DNA of 60,990 nt from an uncultured Bacteroides sp. (lineage in GTDB: Bacteria > Bacteroidota > Bacteroidia > Bacteroidales > Bacteroidaceae). The translations under genes and the position numbers were made by a program. The stretch is from the NCBI GenBank assembly GCA_900555635.1, contig USLU01000028.1:1-60990 (forward strand), read 5' to 3'. Below, in pieces: positions 26,801-35,371 of the stretch. Numbering within the stretch: position 1 is the stretch's first letter; every line of letters starts with the position of its first letter. The notes under the pieces were generated by a model. That model had not been told where the DNA came from, did no database searches, and saw nothing but the letters and a program-made list of their open reading frames with translations.

Positions 26801-27226
26801 GTATTCTTCAATGGAGCGGCAAATACTTCTATTAATATGGCAGGTTTTGGTATGTGGCCATTTTACGACGGATTAGGTTCCAATAATATATTGAAGGAAT
26901 ATTATGATAACCGTTGGACACCCAATAATCCAAATGCAAAATATCCTGCCGTTGACGTTGGTAATAATCCTAACAATTTTGTGAACTCTACCATTTGGAT
27001 GAAAAATGGCAATTATCTCCGTTTGCGTAATGCTGAAATAGGATATACTTTTCCTGAAAAGTGGTTTGCAGATTGGCATATCGGCTCTCTTCGTCTGTTT
27101 GCCAATGGAATGAACTTGCTGACGTTTGATCATATCAAGATAATAGACCCTGAGTCAAACGATGGAACAGGTGCATATCCATTGCAACGTAGTTGGAATT
27201 TTGGTTTACAAATTAACTTTAAATAA
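23861..27226 (+). CDS. SusC-like TonB-dependent transporter with STN signalling domain
   Basis: This 1121-residue outer-membrane importer also acts as a signal receptor. After the signal region comes an STN domain (about residues 45-105, FTMNLRDITLRQLFSEIEKQ) that should touch the FecR anti-sigma factor, then a carboxypeptidase-like domain (ETGVPLPGVTIRVRGTSTG), the SusC signature VVVVGYGKQKKISVTGAVS, a plug with NPLILIDGVERDL and a barrel ending in NFGLQINFK. The STN domain is absent from the first SusC in this window, so the two loci use different signalling logic. susD follows after 12 bases. Confidence 0.95.
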   Translation: MEKHTEHDPKEVGRSFFRRVTIVLLFFSLCGNFTVLSKNSYVNAQQFTMNLRDITLRQLFSEIEKQSEYIFFYNENILDSKDVISINVKDATLPSLLDKVLKAKGLSYTINNRQVTISRTINSTVSTKQVNEQPILAKGIVIDETGVPLPGVTIRVRGTSTGTITDVDGRFSVYVPAKTSLLEFTYIGYSMVVVKASEAGENMKIQMKEDSKQIEEVVVVGYGKQKKISVTGAVSMAEVKEVVKVATPSLSNAIAGQMPGIISRQSHGEPGYDAAQIYIRGVATWGNQNPLILIDGVERDLNQINAQEVESFTILKDASATAVYGARGANGVILITTKRGKVGKPDVTFRTETAVLTALRRPAYVDGYSYASLMNEARAYNGEDPRWLPEELQKYKDGSDPYLYPSVNWTDEVLKKNTAQTINNLSITGGTDIIKYYMNIGFTWQNGLYKDDPANKFSTNANMRRYNFRNNMDVKLSKNLTVQLGLGAIIQNGRYPGFAMGNIFESIRMISPIAYPKQNPDGTPGGSQTYVGWNPWGRSTQSGYSTQDHSTLQASFGATWDLSFLLKGLSLRGLFSYDRYAVTYNNRPKEFVVKRYLGKDPNTGEDLYSPVYREEKPLGYEQSTTTNRAQYFEAQMNYDRTFGSHNVTGMVLVNQRDYVDLSAGTSRGNVPYRRLGLAGRVTYNYDGKYLIEGNFGYNGSENFKRGKQFGFFPSVSLGWIVSNESFFKVDAISKLKLRVSHGVVGNDVLGIRFGFLNTINTDGQFYYFGDDQQKYSGMEESAIGNPDLTWEKAQKTDIGLDLGLFNDRISLQVDFFREKRSDILIQRETVPNVTGIYPWCVPYGNLGKVENKGLDALLELRNTTASGFFYSFRGNFTFARNKVIENDEPLPKYSYLSKKGLILGQYTGFVAEGLFKDQAEIEASPLQTFGNPRPGDVRYKDINGDGKIDSYDQVPIGYARLPEISFGFGGTVAYKGFDLSVFFNGAANTSINMAGFGMWPFYDGLGSNNILKEYYDNRWTPNNPNAKYPAVDVGNNPNNFVNSTIWMKNGNYLRLRNAEIGYTFPEKWFADWHIGSLRLFANGMNLLTFDHIKIIDPESNDGTGAYPLQRSWNFGLQINFK

Positions 27227-27238
27227 AAGCTGGATAAT

Positions 27239-29047
27239 ATGAAATATATAGATTATATAGTTAAGGCTTTGGTTTTCTCATTATTACCATTGACTTTCTC
27301 TTGCGCCGATTATTTGGATAAAGCACCGGAAGAAGATATTTTGATTGAAGAGGCTTTTTTGAAACGTAATTATGCAGAGGCATTTCTTACGGATGCCTAT
27401 GCAGACCTTCCATTGGAAAACCATTTCACAGATATGGCAGATATCAATCCTTTTGTATTGGCCTCGGATGAATTGAATGTCCCCTGGCCGGAAAAATTTG
27501 GAAAACTGATGAATCGTGGTGCTCTGAATGCTTATAATGCCACCGGGCGTGTTTGGATTAATATGTACGAAGGAATACGTAAATGTAATGTGTTTCTGGA
27601 GAATATACACTTGACTCCGACTGATAAAGACTTTTCGGCAAACGACAAAAATACGTGGATTGGTGAAGCATTGCTTCTGAGAGCTCTTTATCATTTTTAT
27701 GTGATACGCGTATATGGTCCCTGTGTGATTTTAGACCGTACGGTTAAAGTGGATGAAGATTTCAATGCATTGCAGCGTAAACCGTTGGATGAATGCATTC
27801 AGTTCGTTTTGACTGAACTGGATAAAGCAATTCCTTTACTACCCATGAAAATAACAGATTCACGCAAGACCGGACGTATGACAGCTGCAATGGCTTATGC
27901 AATCAAGTCACGTTTGTTACTTTATCGAGCAAGTGATTTATGGAATGGCAATCCTCTGTATAAAGATTTTAAAGACAATGAAGGTGTTTTATTATTCCCT
28001 CAAACAAAAGAAGAGAAATGGTGGAAGGAGGCTGCTGAGGTTTCAAGAATATGTATTGAACAATGCGAAAAGGCAGGGTATAAATTATACAAGGCTGAAT
28101 CTAATGATCCTGTAGATAATTACTCGGAACTATTTATTAAACGCAATAACAGTGAAGTAATATTAGCTCGTAATTGCGGTTGGGACTCGGATTTTGAGAA
28201 ATGCGCATTTCCCCGTTCTCTGGGTGGATGGTCGGGATATAATCCTACACAAGCACAAGTGGATGCTTATGAAATGGCAAACGGCATTATTCCCATTCTT
28301 GGATATAATAATGATGGAAGTCCTATTATAAATACGGCTTCTAAATATACGGAAGAAGGTTTTGCTACTACTGATGGACCTAATGGACGTTGGAAAGCAG
28401 GTGTGAGCAATATGTATGTGAACCGTGATCCTCGTTTTTATGCGACGATTAATTATAATGGTGCGATATTTAAAGACCATCAGATAGAATTGTGGCAATC
28501 GGGGGTCGATGGACGTGGAAATGAAGGACGCGATTATTGTACTACCGGTTATTTGTTACGGAAACATGCAGATCCTTCCGCTAATATTCCTCAAGGCGTT
28601 TTCTCTTTGAAATCATGGATATTATTCCGTTTGGGTGAAGTGTATTTGAATTATGCCGAAGCACTAAATGAAGCAGAAGGTCCGGTAGCTGATGTTTATA
28701 AATATGTAAATCTAATTCGTGAGCGTGCCGGAATGCCCCCATTACCGGATAACTTGGATAAGACTCAAATGCGTGAGCGTATTCGTCGTGAACGTCAAGT
28801 TGAATTGTCATACGAAACGCATCGTTATTTCGATTGTCATCGTTGGAAAATAGCGGAAAAAACTGAGAGTGGACCGGTATACGGCATGAATATCGCTGCC
28901 GGAAATTACCTCCAAGATCCTTCCTACTATCGCAGAGTGGTTGTTGAGAACCGTGTATTCCAATATCCACAATACTATATGTTTCCAATTATGCAGGGCG
29001 AGATTGATAAAATACAGGGTTTGACACAGAATCCGTATTGGAAATAA
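27239..29047 (+). CDS. SusD-like surface glycan-binding lipoprotein
   Basis: This 602-residue RagB/SusD-family protein pairs with the preceding SusC. The lipoprotein signal contains LTFSCADYL. Family traits are EALLLRALYHFYVIRVYGPC, the SWILFRLGEVYLNYAEALNEA segment, RERRQVELSYETHRYFDCHRW-type sequence and a C-terminus ending in TQNPYWK. The protein is longer than the other SusD here. It is followed 22 bases later by a lectin-like lipoprotein in the place usually taken by SusE or SusF. Confidence 0.93.
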   Translation: MKYIDYIVKALVFSLLPLTFSCADYLDKAPEEDILIEEAFLKRNYAEAFLTDAYADLPLENHFTDMADINPFVLASDELNVPWPEKFGKLMNRGALNAYNATGRVWINMYEGIRKCNVFLENIHLTPTDKDFSANDKNTWIGEALLLRALYHFYVIRVYGPCVILDRTVKVDEDFNALQRKPLDECIQFVLTELDKAIPLLPMKITDSRKTGRMTAAMAYAIKSRLLLYRASDLWNGNPLYKDFKDNEGVLLFPQTKEEKWWKEAAEVSRICIEQCEKAGYKLYKAESNDPVDNYSELFIKRNNSEVILARNCGWDSDFEKCAFPRSLGGWSGYNPTQAQVDAYEMANGIIPILGYNNDGSPIINTASKYTEEGFATTDGPNGRWKAGVSNMYVNRDPRFYATINYNGAIFKDHQIELWQSGVDGRGNEGRDYCTTGYLLRKHADPSANIPQGVFSLKSWILFRLGEVYLNYAEALNEAEGPVADVYKYVNLIRERAGMPPLPDNLDKTQMRERIRRERQVELSYETHRYFDCHRWKIAEKTESGPVYGMNIAAGNYLQDPSYYRRVVVENRVFQYPQYYMFPIMQGEIDKIQGLTQNPYWK

Positions 29048-29069
29048 TGCAGTCTAAATAAATACTCAA

Positions 29070-30305
29070 ATGAAAACGAAAGATATGAAATATATATTGT
29101 TTGGTGCTTTCTTAAGTACACTATTATTATCTGCTTGTTCGAATGAGCTTAGGGTAGAATTAGATATCCCCGATGCTGATAAGTATGTTAGCATTTATAT
29201 GCCGCAGGCAAATAATTCTCCTAATGTGAAGAGTGTGTATATAACCGATGAAGTACAATCGTTTCCCGTAACTGCTTATTACGGTGGTCCTAAGACTCCA
29301 GGGCAGGATGTAAAAGTTGAGTTTGAGACCCGTCTTGATTTGGTAGATGAGTATAATGCCAGTCATGGGACAAACTATCAACCGATGCCCGAAGGAAGCT
29401 ATTCAATGAAACAGACAGTTGCCTATATTAAATCTGGAATGCAGTGTACTGATCCTATTAATGTGGACATTATTTCAAAGGATTACCTTACAGTTCCGCA
29501 ATCTTATCTGCTTCCTGTAGGAATTAAGCAAATTAGTGGGCAGGAGCCGATTGTGAGTTCCTTACAAGTTGCATACTTTCTGATAACCGGTTCCTATTTA
29601 CCAGGACAAGTACCATGCGAGAAAGTATATTCTTTTGGTCACGAAGTTACAAAACCTATCTTCTGCCGTAATCAAGACTTGATTCGGATTGATGAAAGCG
29701 ACAATTTACAGTTATATCAACTGAAAGAAGACGGTACTTATAGTGATCCACGCCAGATTGGTCAAGGATGGGGTGGAATAGATATTATTTTCTATATGCC
29801 TGACGATCGTTTCATTATTCGCAATCCCTGGTCTAATCTGACACAATACTCTATTGATGATAATTATAATTTCGGTTCTCAACGAGATATCGGCTGGGGA
29901 TGGGGTGGTGCCAAGATGATATTCCCTTTCAAAGACTTGGCATTGATAGCTGTGAATGGAGATAATATCACTAAATATCCATTGAGTCAAAGTGGTGATT
30001 TTGATTTTGCAAACTGTTCTGATATCGAACCGACTGGCTGGGGTAACTATACACAGGTCTTTGGGTATAATAATAATCTGATAGCGATAGAATCTAACGG
30101 AAACTTATGGGTCGTTCCTATGACGGATAGTTATGCGACTAGTACTCGCAGAAAGGCTGGAACAGGTTGGAATATGTATGTGAAGGTATTTCAGTGTGGA
30201 AATGACTTGTTGGCTTTAGATAAAAATGGTGATTTATGGAGATACAAGTTTGATCCTTCCGCTTTTTGGCCCTTGAAAGCGGAAAGTAGTGAATCTGCCA
30301 ACTAA
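29070..30305 (+). CDS. Surface lipoprotein with DUF1735-like domain and tachylectin-2-like propeller
   Basis: This 411-residue protein occupies the SusE/SusF slot and is probably a surface glycan-binding protein. The lipobox LLLSAC is near residue 23. The N-terminal domain (about 45-150) resembles DUF1735-type beta-sandwich domains of Bacteroides SGBPs. From about residue 185 a repeat of 44-47 residues appears: IGQGWGG (230), IGWGWGGAKM (about 274), PTGWGNYTQVF (about 321) and GTGWNMYVKVF (about 364), each followed by a strand such as NLIAIESNGNLWVV. This is the tachylectin-2 repeat; tachylectin-2 is a five-bladed propeller that binds GlcNAc and GalNAc. The GH89 and GH20 genes next to it agree with a GlcNAc ligand. 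The family call is strong for the repeats; the ligand is inference. Confidence 0.8.
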   Translation: MKTKDMKYILFGAFLSTLLLSACSNELRVELDIPDADKYVSIYMPQANNSPNVKSVYITDEVQSFPVTAYYGGPKTPGQDVKVEFETRLDLVDEYNASHGTNYQPMPEGSYSMKQTVAYIKSGMQCTDPINVDIISKDYLTVPQSYLLPVGIKQISGQEPIVSSLQVAYFLITGSYLPGQVPCEKVYSFGHEVTKPIFCRNQDLIRIDESDNLQLYQLKEDGTYSDPRQIGQGWGGIDIIFYMPDDRFIIRNPWSNLTQYSIDDNYNFGSQRDIGWGWGGAKMIFPFKDLALIAVNGDNITKYPLSQSGDFDFANCSDIEPTGWGNYTQVFGYNNNLIAIESNGNLWVVPMTDSYATSTRRKAGTGWNMYVKVFQCGNDLLALDKNGDLWRYKFDPSAFWPLKAESSESAN

Positions 30306-30322
30306 ATTAAGACTATTATAAA

Positions 30323-32554
30323 ATGAGACATATCATGAATATGAGAGGATTGAAACAAACTAAAGTAATGCTTATCGGAATCAGTTTTGCACTTTCCCTG
30401 TTTCTATTCGGGTGCAATCCTGCTCAAGAAGGAAGTTTGAACCGAGAAGCTGCTTATGCTTTGATAAAGCGAGTGATACCGGACTATGCCGATAAATTTG
30501 AAGTAGAATATATTCCTCAAGAAGAAGGTAAAGATGTATTTGAACTCGAACAAGATGGAGAGAAGTTTATCTTGCGTGGAAATAATGGTGTTTCAGTGGC
30601 TTGCGCTTTGAATTATTACCTGAAAAACTATGCCCATTGTGATTATAGCTGGAACGGTTCGAACATGAAAATACCCACTCCTTTTCCGGCAGTACCGGAG
30701 AAGATACGTCGGACCACTCCGCATCAATACCGTCATTATTTCAATTATTGTACTTTTAACTACACTTCTTCCTGGTGGGATTGGGAACGTTGGCAGTTTG
30801 AGATAGATTATATGGCTTTAAACGGCATTAATATGCCGTTGGCCATGACCGGGCAAAATGCCGTATGGGACAGAGTGTATCGGAAACTGGGATTCGGTGA
30901 TGAAGACATGGATCGTTTCTTTACAGGGCCTGCTTACTTCATGTGGTTCTGGGCTGGGAATATTGATGCTTGGTGTGGCCCCCTCCCGAAAAGTTGGATG
31001 GAAAGCCATGAAGCATTACAGAAGCAGATCCTTGCTCGTGAACGGGAACTGGGTATGACTCCTATTCTGCCTGCATTTACCGGGCATGTTCCTCCGACAT
31101 TTAAGGATAAATACCCGGAAGCCAAACTGAAAAGGACTAACTGGGAAGGACGTTTTGAAGATACATTTATCTTGGAACCGGACGATCCTATGTTTAAGAA
31201 AATAGGTAATATGTTCATGGAAGAACAGATCAAGACCTTTGGTACAGACCATTTGTATGGAGCTGATACCTTTAATGAGATGATTCCTCCAAGTAATGAT
31301 TCAATTTATCTGAATGATATTAGCAAGGCGGTTTATGAGTCGATGGCCGATGTCGATTCGGCAGCCGTATGGGTGATGCAAGGCTGGCTTTTTGTTGATA
31401 AGAAAGATTTTTGGCAGCCTAAGCAAATACAGGCTTATTTGAATGGTGTACCTGATAAAGGTATGATTATTTTGGATTTATGGGCAGAGGAGAATCCTGT
31501 TTGGAACCGAACAAACTCTTTCTATGGTAAACCTTGGATATGGTGCATGCTTCATAATTTCGGAGGTCGCAATATGATGTATGGTAATGCCGGCAAACTG
31601 GCTACAGAACCCAGTCGTGTATTGAATGATGCTGCTAAGGGGCAATTGGTAGGTATGGGTGCCGTCCCGGAAGGTATAGAACAGAACCCAATGATCTATT
31701 CACTACTTTTTGACCAGATTTGGAGAGATACCCCGATTGAGTTGGATAGTTGGTTGAAGAATTACGCTAATTGTCGTTATGGAAGTAAAGATGAGAATAT
31801 GGAACGGGCGTGGGAGATTCTACAAAAAACAGTGTATGTAAATGAAGGTAATTATGAAAGTGCCATCACTGCTCGCCCTACGTTTGATAAAGATAATGTG
31901 TGGGCTTATACGGGAATTCCATACAACCCGGTAGAGCTTGTTGACGCCTGGAAGTATATGCTTGATTCATCTGACAAGTTCGCCGATAACCCTTGTTATC
32001 AGTACGACCTCATTTTAGTAGGCAAACAAGTAATGGCGAATTATGCTACCGAAATTCAACAGAAATTCATTGAAGACTATCGCACGAGAGATATGCCTGC
32101 TTTCAAGCGGAACAGTGAGGAATTCATGGCATTGATTGATGATATGGACGAACTGATGTCAACCAATCAGGCTTTCTTATTAGGCAAATGGATTAATGAT
32201 GCGAGAAAATGGGGAACTACCGAAAACGAAAGTCGCCTGTATGAGAAGAATGCTCGTGACCTGGTGACCTTATGGGGTGGAAAAGATGCTTTCTTGCACG
32301 ATTATGCCAGTAAGCAATGGGCTGGGCTTTTCAAAGGTTTCTATAAGGGGCGTTGGCAATTGTTTATAGATGAAGTGGGCCAATGCATCAGCCAGAATAA
32401 AGTCTACAATCATGAAATAAGTGATGATAAAGTAAGGAGTTGGGAATGGGAATGGGTGAATGGAGCAGAAAGTTACCCCGATCAACCCACAGGAAACACA
32501 GTTGAAGTCTCTTGGAAGATGTATAAAAAGTACGTGGATAGAGTTCGAAAATGA
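30323..32554 (+). CDS. Alpha-N-acetylglucosaminidase (GH89, NAGLU family)
   Basis: This 743-residue enzyme would remove terminal alpha-linked GlcNAc, as on gastric-type mucin glycans or heparan-type chains. The N-terminal alpha/beta domain is followed by the catalytic barrel with SWWDWERWQFEIDYMALNGI, Glu319 in GADTFNEMIPP as acid/base and Glu450 in VPEGIEQNP as nucleophile, aligning with human NAGLU Glu316 and Glu446. A lipoprotein signal (LFLFGCNPA) anchors it. It lies 17 bases after the lectin-like gene and 24 before murQ. A second in-frame ATG at 30335 is possible. Confidence 0.93.
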   Translation: MRHIMNMRGLKQTKVMLIGISFALSLFLFGCNPAQEGSLNREAAYALIKRVIPDYADKFEVEYIPQEEGKDVFELEQDGEKFILRGNNGVSVACALNYYLKNYAHCDYSWNGSNMKIPTPFPAVPEKIRRTTPHQYRHYFNYCTFNYTSSWWDWERWQFEIDYMALNGINMPLAMTGQNAVWDRVYRKLGFGDEDMDRFFTGPAYFMWFWAGNIDAWCGPLPKSWMESHEALQKQILARERELGMTPILPAFTGHVPPTFKDKYPEAKLKRTNWEGRFEDTFILEPDDPMFKKIGNMFMEEQIKTFGTDHLYGADTFNEMIPPSNDSIYLNDISKAVYESMADVDSAAVWVMQGWLFVDKKDFWQPKQIQAYLNGVPDKGMIILDLWAEENPVWNRTNSFYGKPWIWCMLHNFGGRNMMYGNAGKLATEPSRVLNDAAKGQLVGMGAVPEGIEQNPMIYSLLFDQIWRDTPIELDSWLKNYANCRYGSKDENMERAWEILQKTVYVNEGNYESAITARPTFDKDNVWAYTGIPYNPVELVDAWKYMLDSSDKFADNPCYQYDLILVGKQVMANYATEIQQKFIEDYRTRDMPAFKRNSEEFMALIDDMDELMSTNQAFLLGKWINDARKWGTTENESRLYEKNARDLVTLWGGKDAFLHDYASKQWAGLFKGFYKGRWQLFIDEVGQCISQNKVYNHEISDDKVRSWEWEWVNGAESYPDQPTGNTVEVSWKMYKKYVDRVRK

Positions 32555-32578
32555 AACATTATTAATAAATGATAGAAA

Positions 32579-33394
32579 ATGAAACGATTAACAGAACAAC
32601 CCTCCAAATACGATGATTTGGAAAAGAAATCAGTAGATGAATTGATTGCAGGCATAAACGCGGAAGACCAACTGGTAGCGATAGCCATCCGGAAAGTTCT
32701 TCCGGACTTAAGTAAACTCATCAGTGCGATAGAACTGCAATTAAAAAGTGGTGGACGAATGTTTTATCTCGGTTGTGGAAGTGGCGGACGCTTGTCAGTG
32801 CTGGACGTGATAGAATTGCCGAATACTTATGGAATAGACGAAGGGCTGGTAAATGTGATATTGGCCGGAGGCGCCGAACGCTTGGTCGAGGCTTTGGAAG
32901 AGAAAGAAGATGATTTGACCGAAGGATGGGAGTCTTTACAAAAAGCTGGTATATCCTCCAAAGATATTGTAATCGGTATTTCTGCAAGTGGCACGACGCC
33001 TTATGTGCTGGCAGCTTTGAAACAATGCAAGGCAAACGGAATACCATGTGGCTCTATTGTAAGTAATCCCGATTCGCCCATTTCTCACTATTCTGATTAT
33101 CCGGTTGAAGTGATTACGGGGCCTGAGTTTATAACAGGGAGCACACGCATGAAATGCGGTACGGCACAGAAGATGATTTTTGATATGATTAGTACCACAG
33201 TCATGGTAAGGTTAGGCCGTGTAGAAGGTAATCGTATGGTTAATGTACGCCTGACGAATGCCAAAGTGCTTGACCGTTCGGTACAGATGCTAATGGAAAA
33301 GATGGGACTGACCGATTATGATCAAGCGAAGGAACTTATATTGAAATATGGAAATGTGAAGAAAGCTATGACTTATCTGCAATCCCAATCCTGA
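32579..33394 (+). CDS. murQ: N-acetylmuramic acid 6-phosphate etherase
   Basis: This cytoplasmic SIS-domain lyase converts MurNAc-6-phosphate to GlcNAc-6-phosphate and D-lactate. Motifs include YLGCGSGGRLSVLD, the ISASGTTPYV phosphate loop and PEFITGSTRMKCGTAQK. Glu79 (VIELPNTYG) and Glu110 (EKEDD) fall where the two catalytic glutamates of the family lie, judged by their spacing of 31. At 271 residues it is somewhat shorter than the usual 300, missing the C-terminal end. Having murQ between GH89 and GH20 is informative: the locus is prepared for MurNAc or a lactyl-sugar as well as GlcNAc. A BadF-type kinase later in the operon could make its substrate. Confidence 0.9.
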   Translation: MKRLTEQPSKYDDLEKKSVDELIAGINAEDQLVAIAIRKVLPDLSKLISAIELQLKSGGRMFYLGCGSGGRLSVLDVIELPNTYGIDEGLVNVILAGGAERLVEALEEKEDDLTEGWESLQKAGISSKDIVIGISASGTTPYVLAALKQCKANGIPCGSIVSNPDSPISHYSDYPVEVITGPEFITGSTRMKCGTAQKMIFDMISTTVMVRLGRVEGNRMVNVRLTNAKVLDRSVQMLMEKMGLTDYDQAKELILKYGNVKKAMTYLQSQS

Positions 33395-33439
33395 TGTGAA
33401 TAGAAAAACAGATTATCTTAAAATATATCTCATAAGACT

Positions 33440-35350
33440 ATGTATAGAACTGAACAAATGAATAGAATCCGACTACTACTTTTACTACTCTTAGGATTAG
33501 GATATCTCTCTGTTTCCGCTCAGACTTCCGGTGCAGACCGGAATCTGGGTATTATTCCTGCTCCTGCATCTGTAATAGCTTCCGGTGCAAATTTTACTTT
33601 TCAGCCGAAAGATAAGATCGCTATTGTCTATTCTTCGACTGGTGCTAGCAAAGAAGCGGAGTTGTTTTGTGATTATTTAAAGCATATCTATCAGTTGGAT
33701 GTCCCCGTAATGAGTGTGGTAAAGAAACCGTATAAGAAGATAATCTGTTTTTCAACTGATTATACAGGAGTGAATCCCGAAGGTTACCGGCTGGTAGTTG
33801 CCGAGGAGCAAATAAATGTCTTTGGTAAAGGTGCCGGACTTTATTATGGATTACAATCGTTGATGCAGATGTGTTCAACGGCTTCTTCGGATAAGGAGGT
33901 CGTGACGATTCCTTGTGCTGAAATTCAAGATGAACCCCGCTATGCATACCGGGGAATTATGCAGGATGTTGGGTATCATATTTATCCGGTCTCTTTCATC
34001 AAGAAGCAAATAGACTTACTGGCACAGTATAAATTGAATGTCTATCACTGGCATTTAACCGAAGACCATGGCTGGCGTATCGAGATAAAGAAATACCCTA
34101 AACTTACAGAGGTTGCTGCTTTCAGGGATCAGACTTGTATCAGCAATTATGATTCAGAACTGTGCGGACTTGACGGAATCCCGTATGGTGGCTTTTATTC
34201 TCAAGACGAAATACGTGACATCGTGGCCTATGCTGAGGCTCGCCATGTTACCGTAATTCCCGAAATAGAACTTCCCGGACATACACTTGCAGTATTGGCT
34301 GCATATCCCGAATATGCCTGTGGTGACAATCCGGGACCATTTAAAGTGGCTGAATCTTGGGGAATCTACGATGATGTGTTCTGTGCCGGAAAGGAGAGTA
34401 CTTTTCAGTTCCTGGAAGATGTCCTTTCAGAGGTGATGGACTTGTTTCCCGGTAAATACATTCACATCGGAGGCGACGAATGTCCTAAAGATCGATGGAA
34501 GAAATGCTCATATTGCCAACAAAGAATTAAGGATAACCATTTGAAAGACGAATTCGAGTTGCAGAGTTATTTCATCAAGAGAATAGAGAAGTTCGTCAAA
34601 TCTAAAGGGCGCCGTATCATCGGTTGGGATGAAATACTCGAAGGAGGTTTGGCGCCTGACGCAACAGTAATGAACTGGCGGGATATCAGCGAAGGGATAA
34701 AAGCTGCACAGCAGTTCCATGATGTAATTATGGCTCCCAATGAATACTTATATTTTGATTATATTCAGGGTAACCGTGCTTTAGAACCTTTAGCGATAGG
34801 CTGGGGATTCAATCCTACCGAACGTGTTTACTCGTTCAATCCTACTCCGGAAGAGCTGACCCCTGAACAACAAAAGCATATCATTGGTGTGGAAGCCCCT
34901 CTGTGGACAGAGCACATGGATACACACCGAAAGGTAGAATATATGATGTTACCACGCTTAATGGCTTTATCGGAAATAGGATGGTCGCCACAGTCTGTGA
35001 AGGACTTGACAAACTTTAAGGAGCTACGGTTGCCCAAGCATTTAGCTTGGTTGGACTCTACTGAAACCATTTATCGGGTGCCAACGCCAATTGGTATGCA
35101 AGATGAAACTCTGTATGGCGCTGAGTTCACTTTAACATTAAAAGCTCCGGTAAAGGGTGCTAGGATATATTACAATTTCGATGGTCAGGAACCTCGCGAA
35201 ACGGATTATCTGTATGAGAAGCCTATAAAGGTTATTGTACCCGAAGGACAGAAGCGGGAAGTACGTGCTATTGTGATTACACCTTCGGGGAAACGGAGTA
35301 TATCGACTACTACTGTATTCTCAAATAAACCGGAAGAGAAAAAAGAGTGA
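33440..35350 (+). CDS. Beta-N-acetylhexosaminidase (GH20)
   Basis: This 636-residue secreted enzyme removes terminal beta-GlcNAc or GalNAc by substrate-assisted catalysis. Order of parts: signal peptide (start 33440, or ATG 33458), N-terminal GH20b domain, catalytic barrel with NVYHWHLTEDHGWRIEIKK and the Asp346-Glu347 pair in HIGGDECPKD, and a C-terminal chitobiase-type beta domain (ARIYYNFDGQEPRETD) near 565-630. Length and domains are typical. Together with GH89 it gives the locus both alpha- and beta-GlcNAc exo-activities. Confidence 0.94.
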   Translation: MYRTEQMNRIRLLLLLLLGLGYLSVSAQTSGADRNLGIIPAPASVIASGANFTFQPKDKIAIVYSSTGASKEAELFCDYLKHIYQLDVPVMSVVKKPYKKIICFSTDYTGVNPEGYRLVVAEEQINVFGKGAGLYYGLQSLMQMCSTASSDKEVVTIPCAEIQDEPRYAYRGIMQDVGYHIYPVSFIKKQIDLLAQYKLNVYHWHLTEDHGWRIEIKKYPKLTEVAAFRDQTCISNYDSELCGLDGIPYGGFYSQDEIRDIVAYAEARHVTVIPEIELPGHTLAVLAAYPEYACGDNPGPFKVAESWGIYDDVFCAGKESTFQFLEDVLSEVMDLFPGKYIHIGGDECPKDRWKKCSYCQQRIKDNHLKDEFELQSYFIKRIEKFVKSKGRRIIGWDEILEGGLAPDATVMNWRDISEGIKAAQQFHDVIMAPNEYLYFDYIQGNRALEPLAIGWGFNPTERVYSFNPTPEELTPEQQKHIIGVEAPLWTEHMDTHRKVEYMMLPRLMALSEIGWSPQSVKDLTNFKELRLPKHLAWLDSTETIYRVPTPIGMQDETLYGAEFTLTLKAPVKGARIYYNFDGQEPRETDYLYEKPIKVIVPEGQKREVRAIVITPSGKRSISTTTVFSNKPEEKKE

Positions 35351-35371
35351 ATCTCAAAATAGAACTATACC

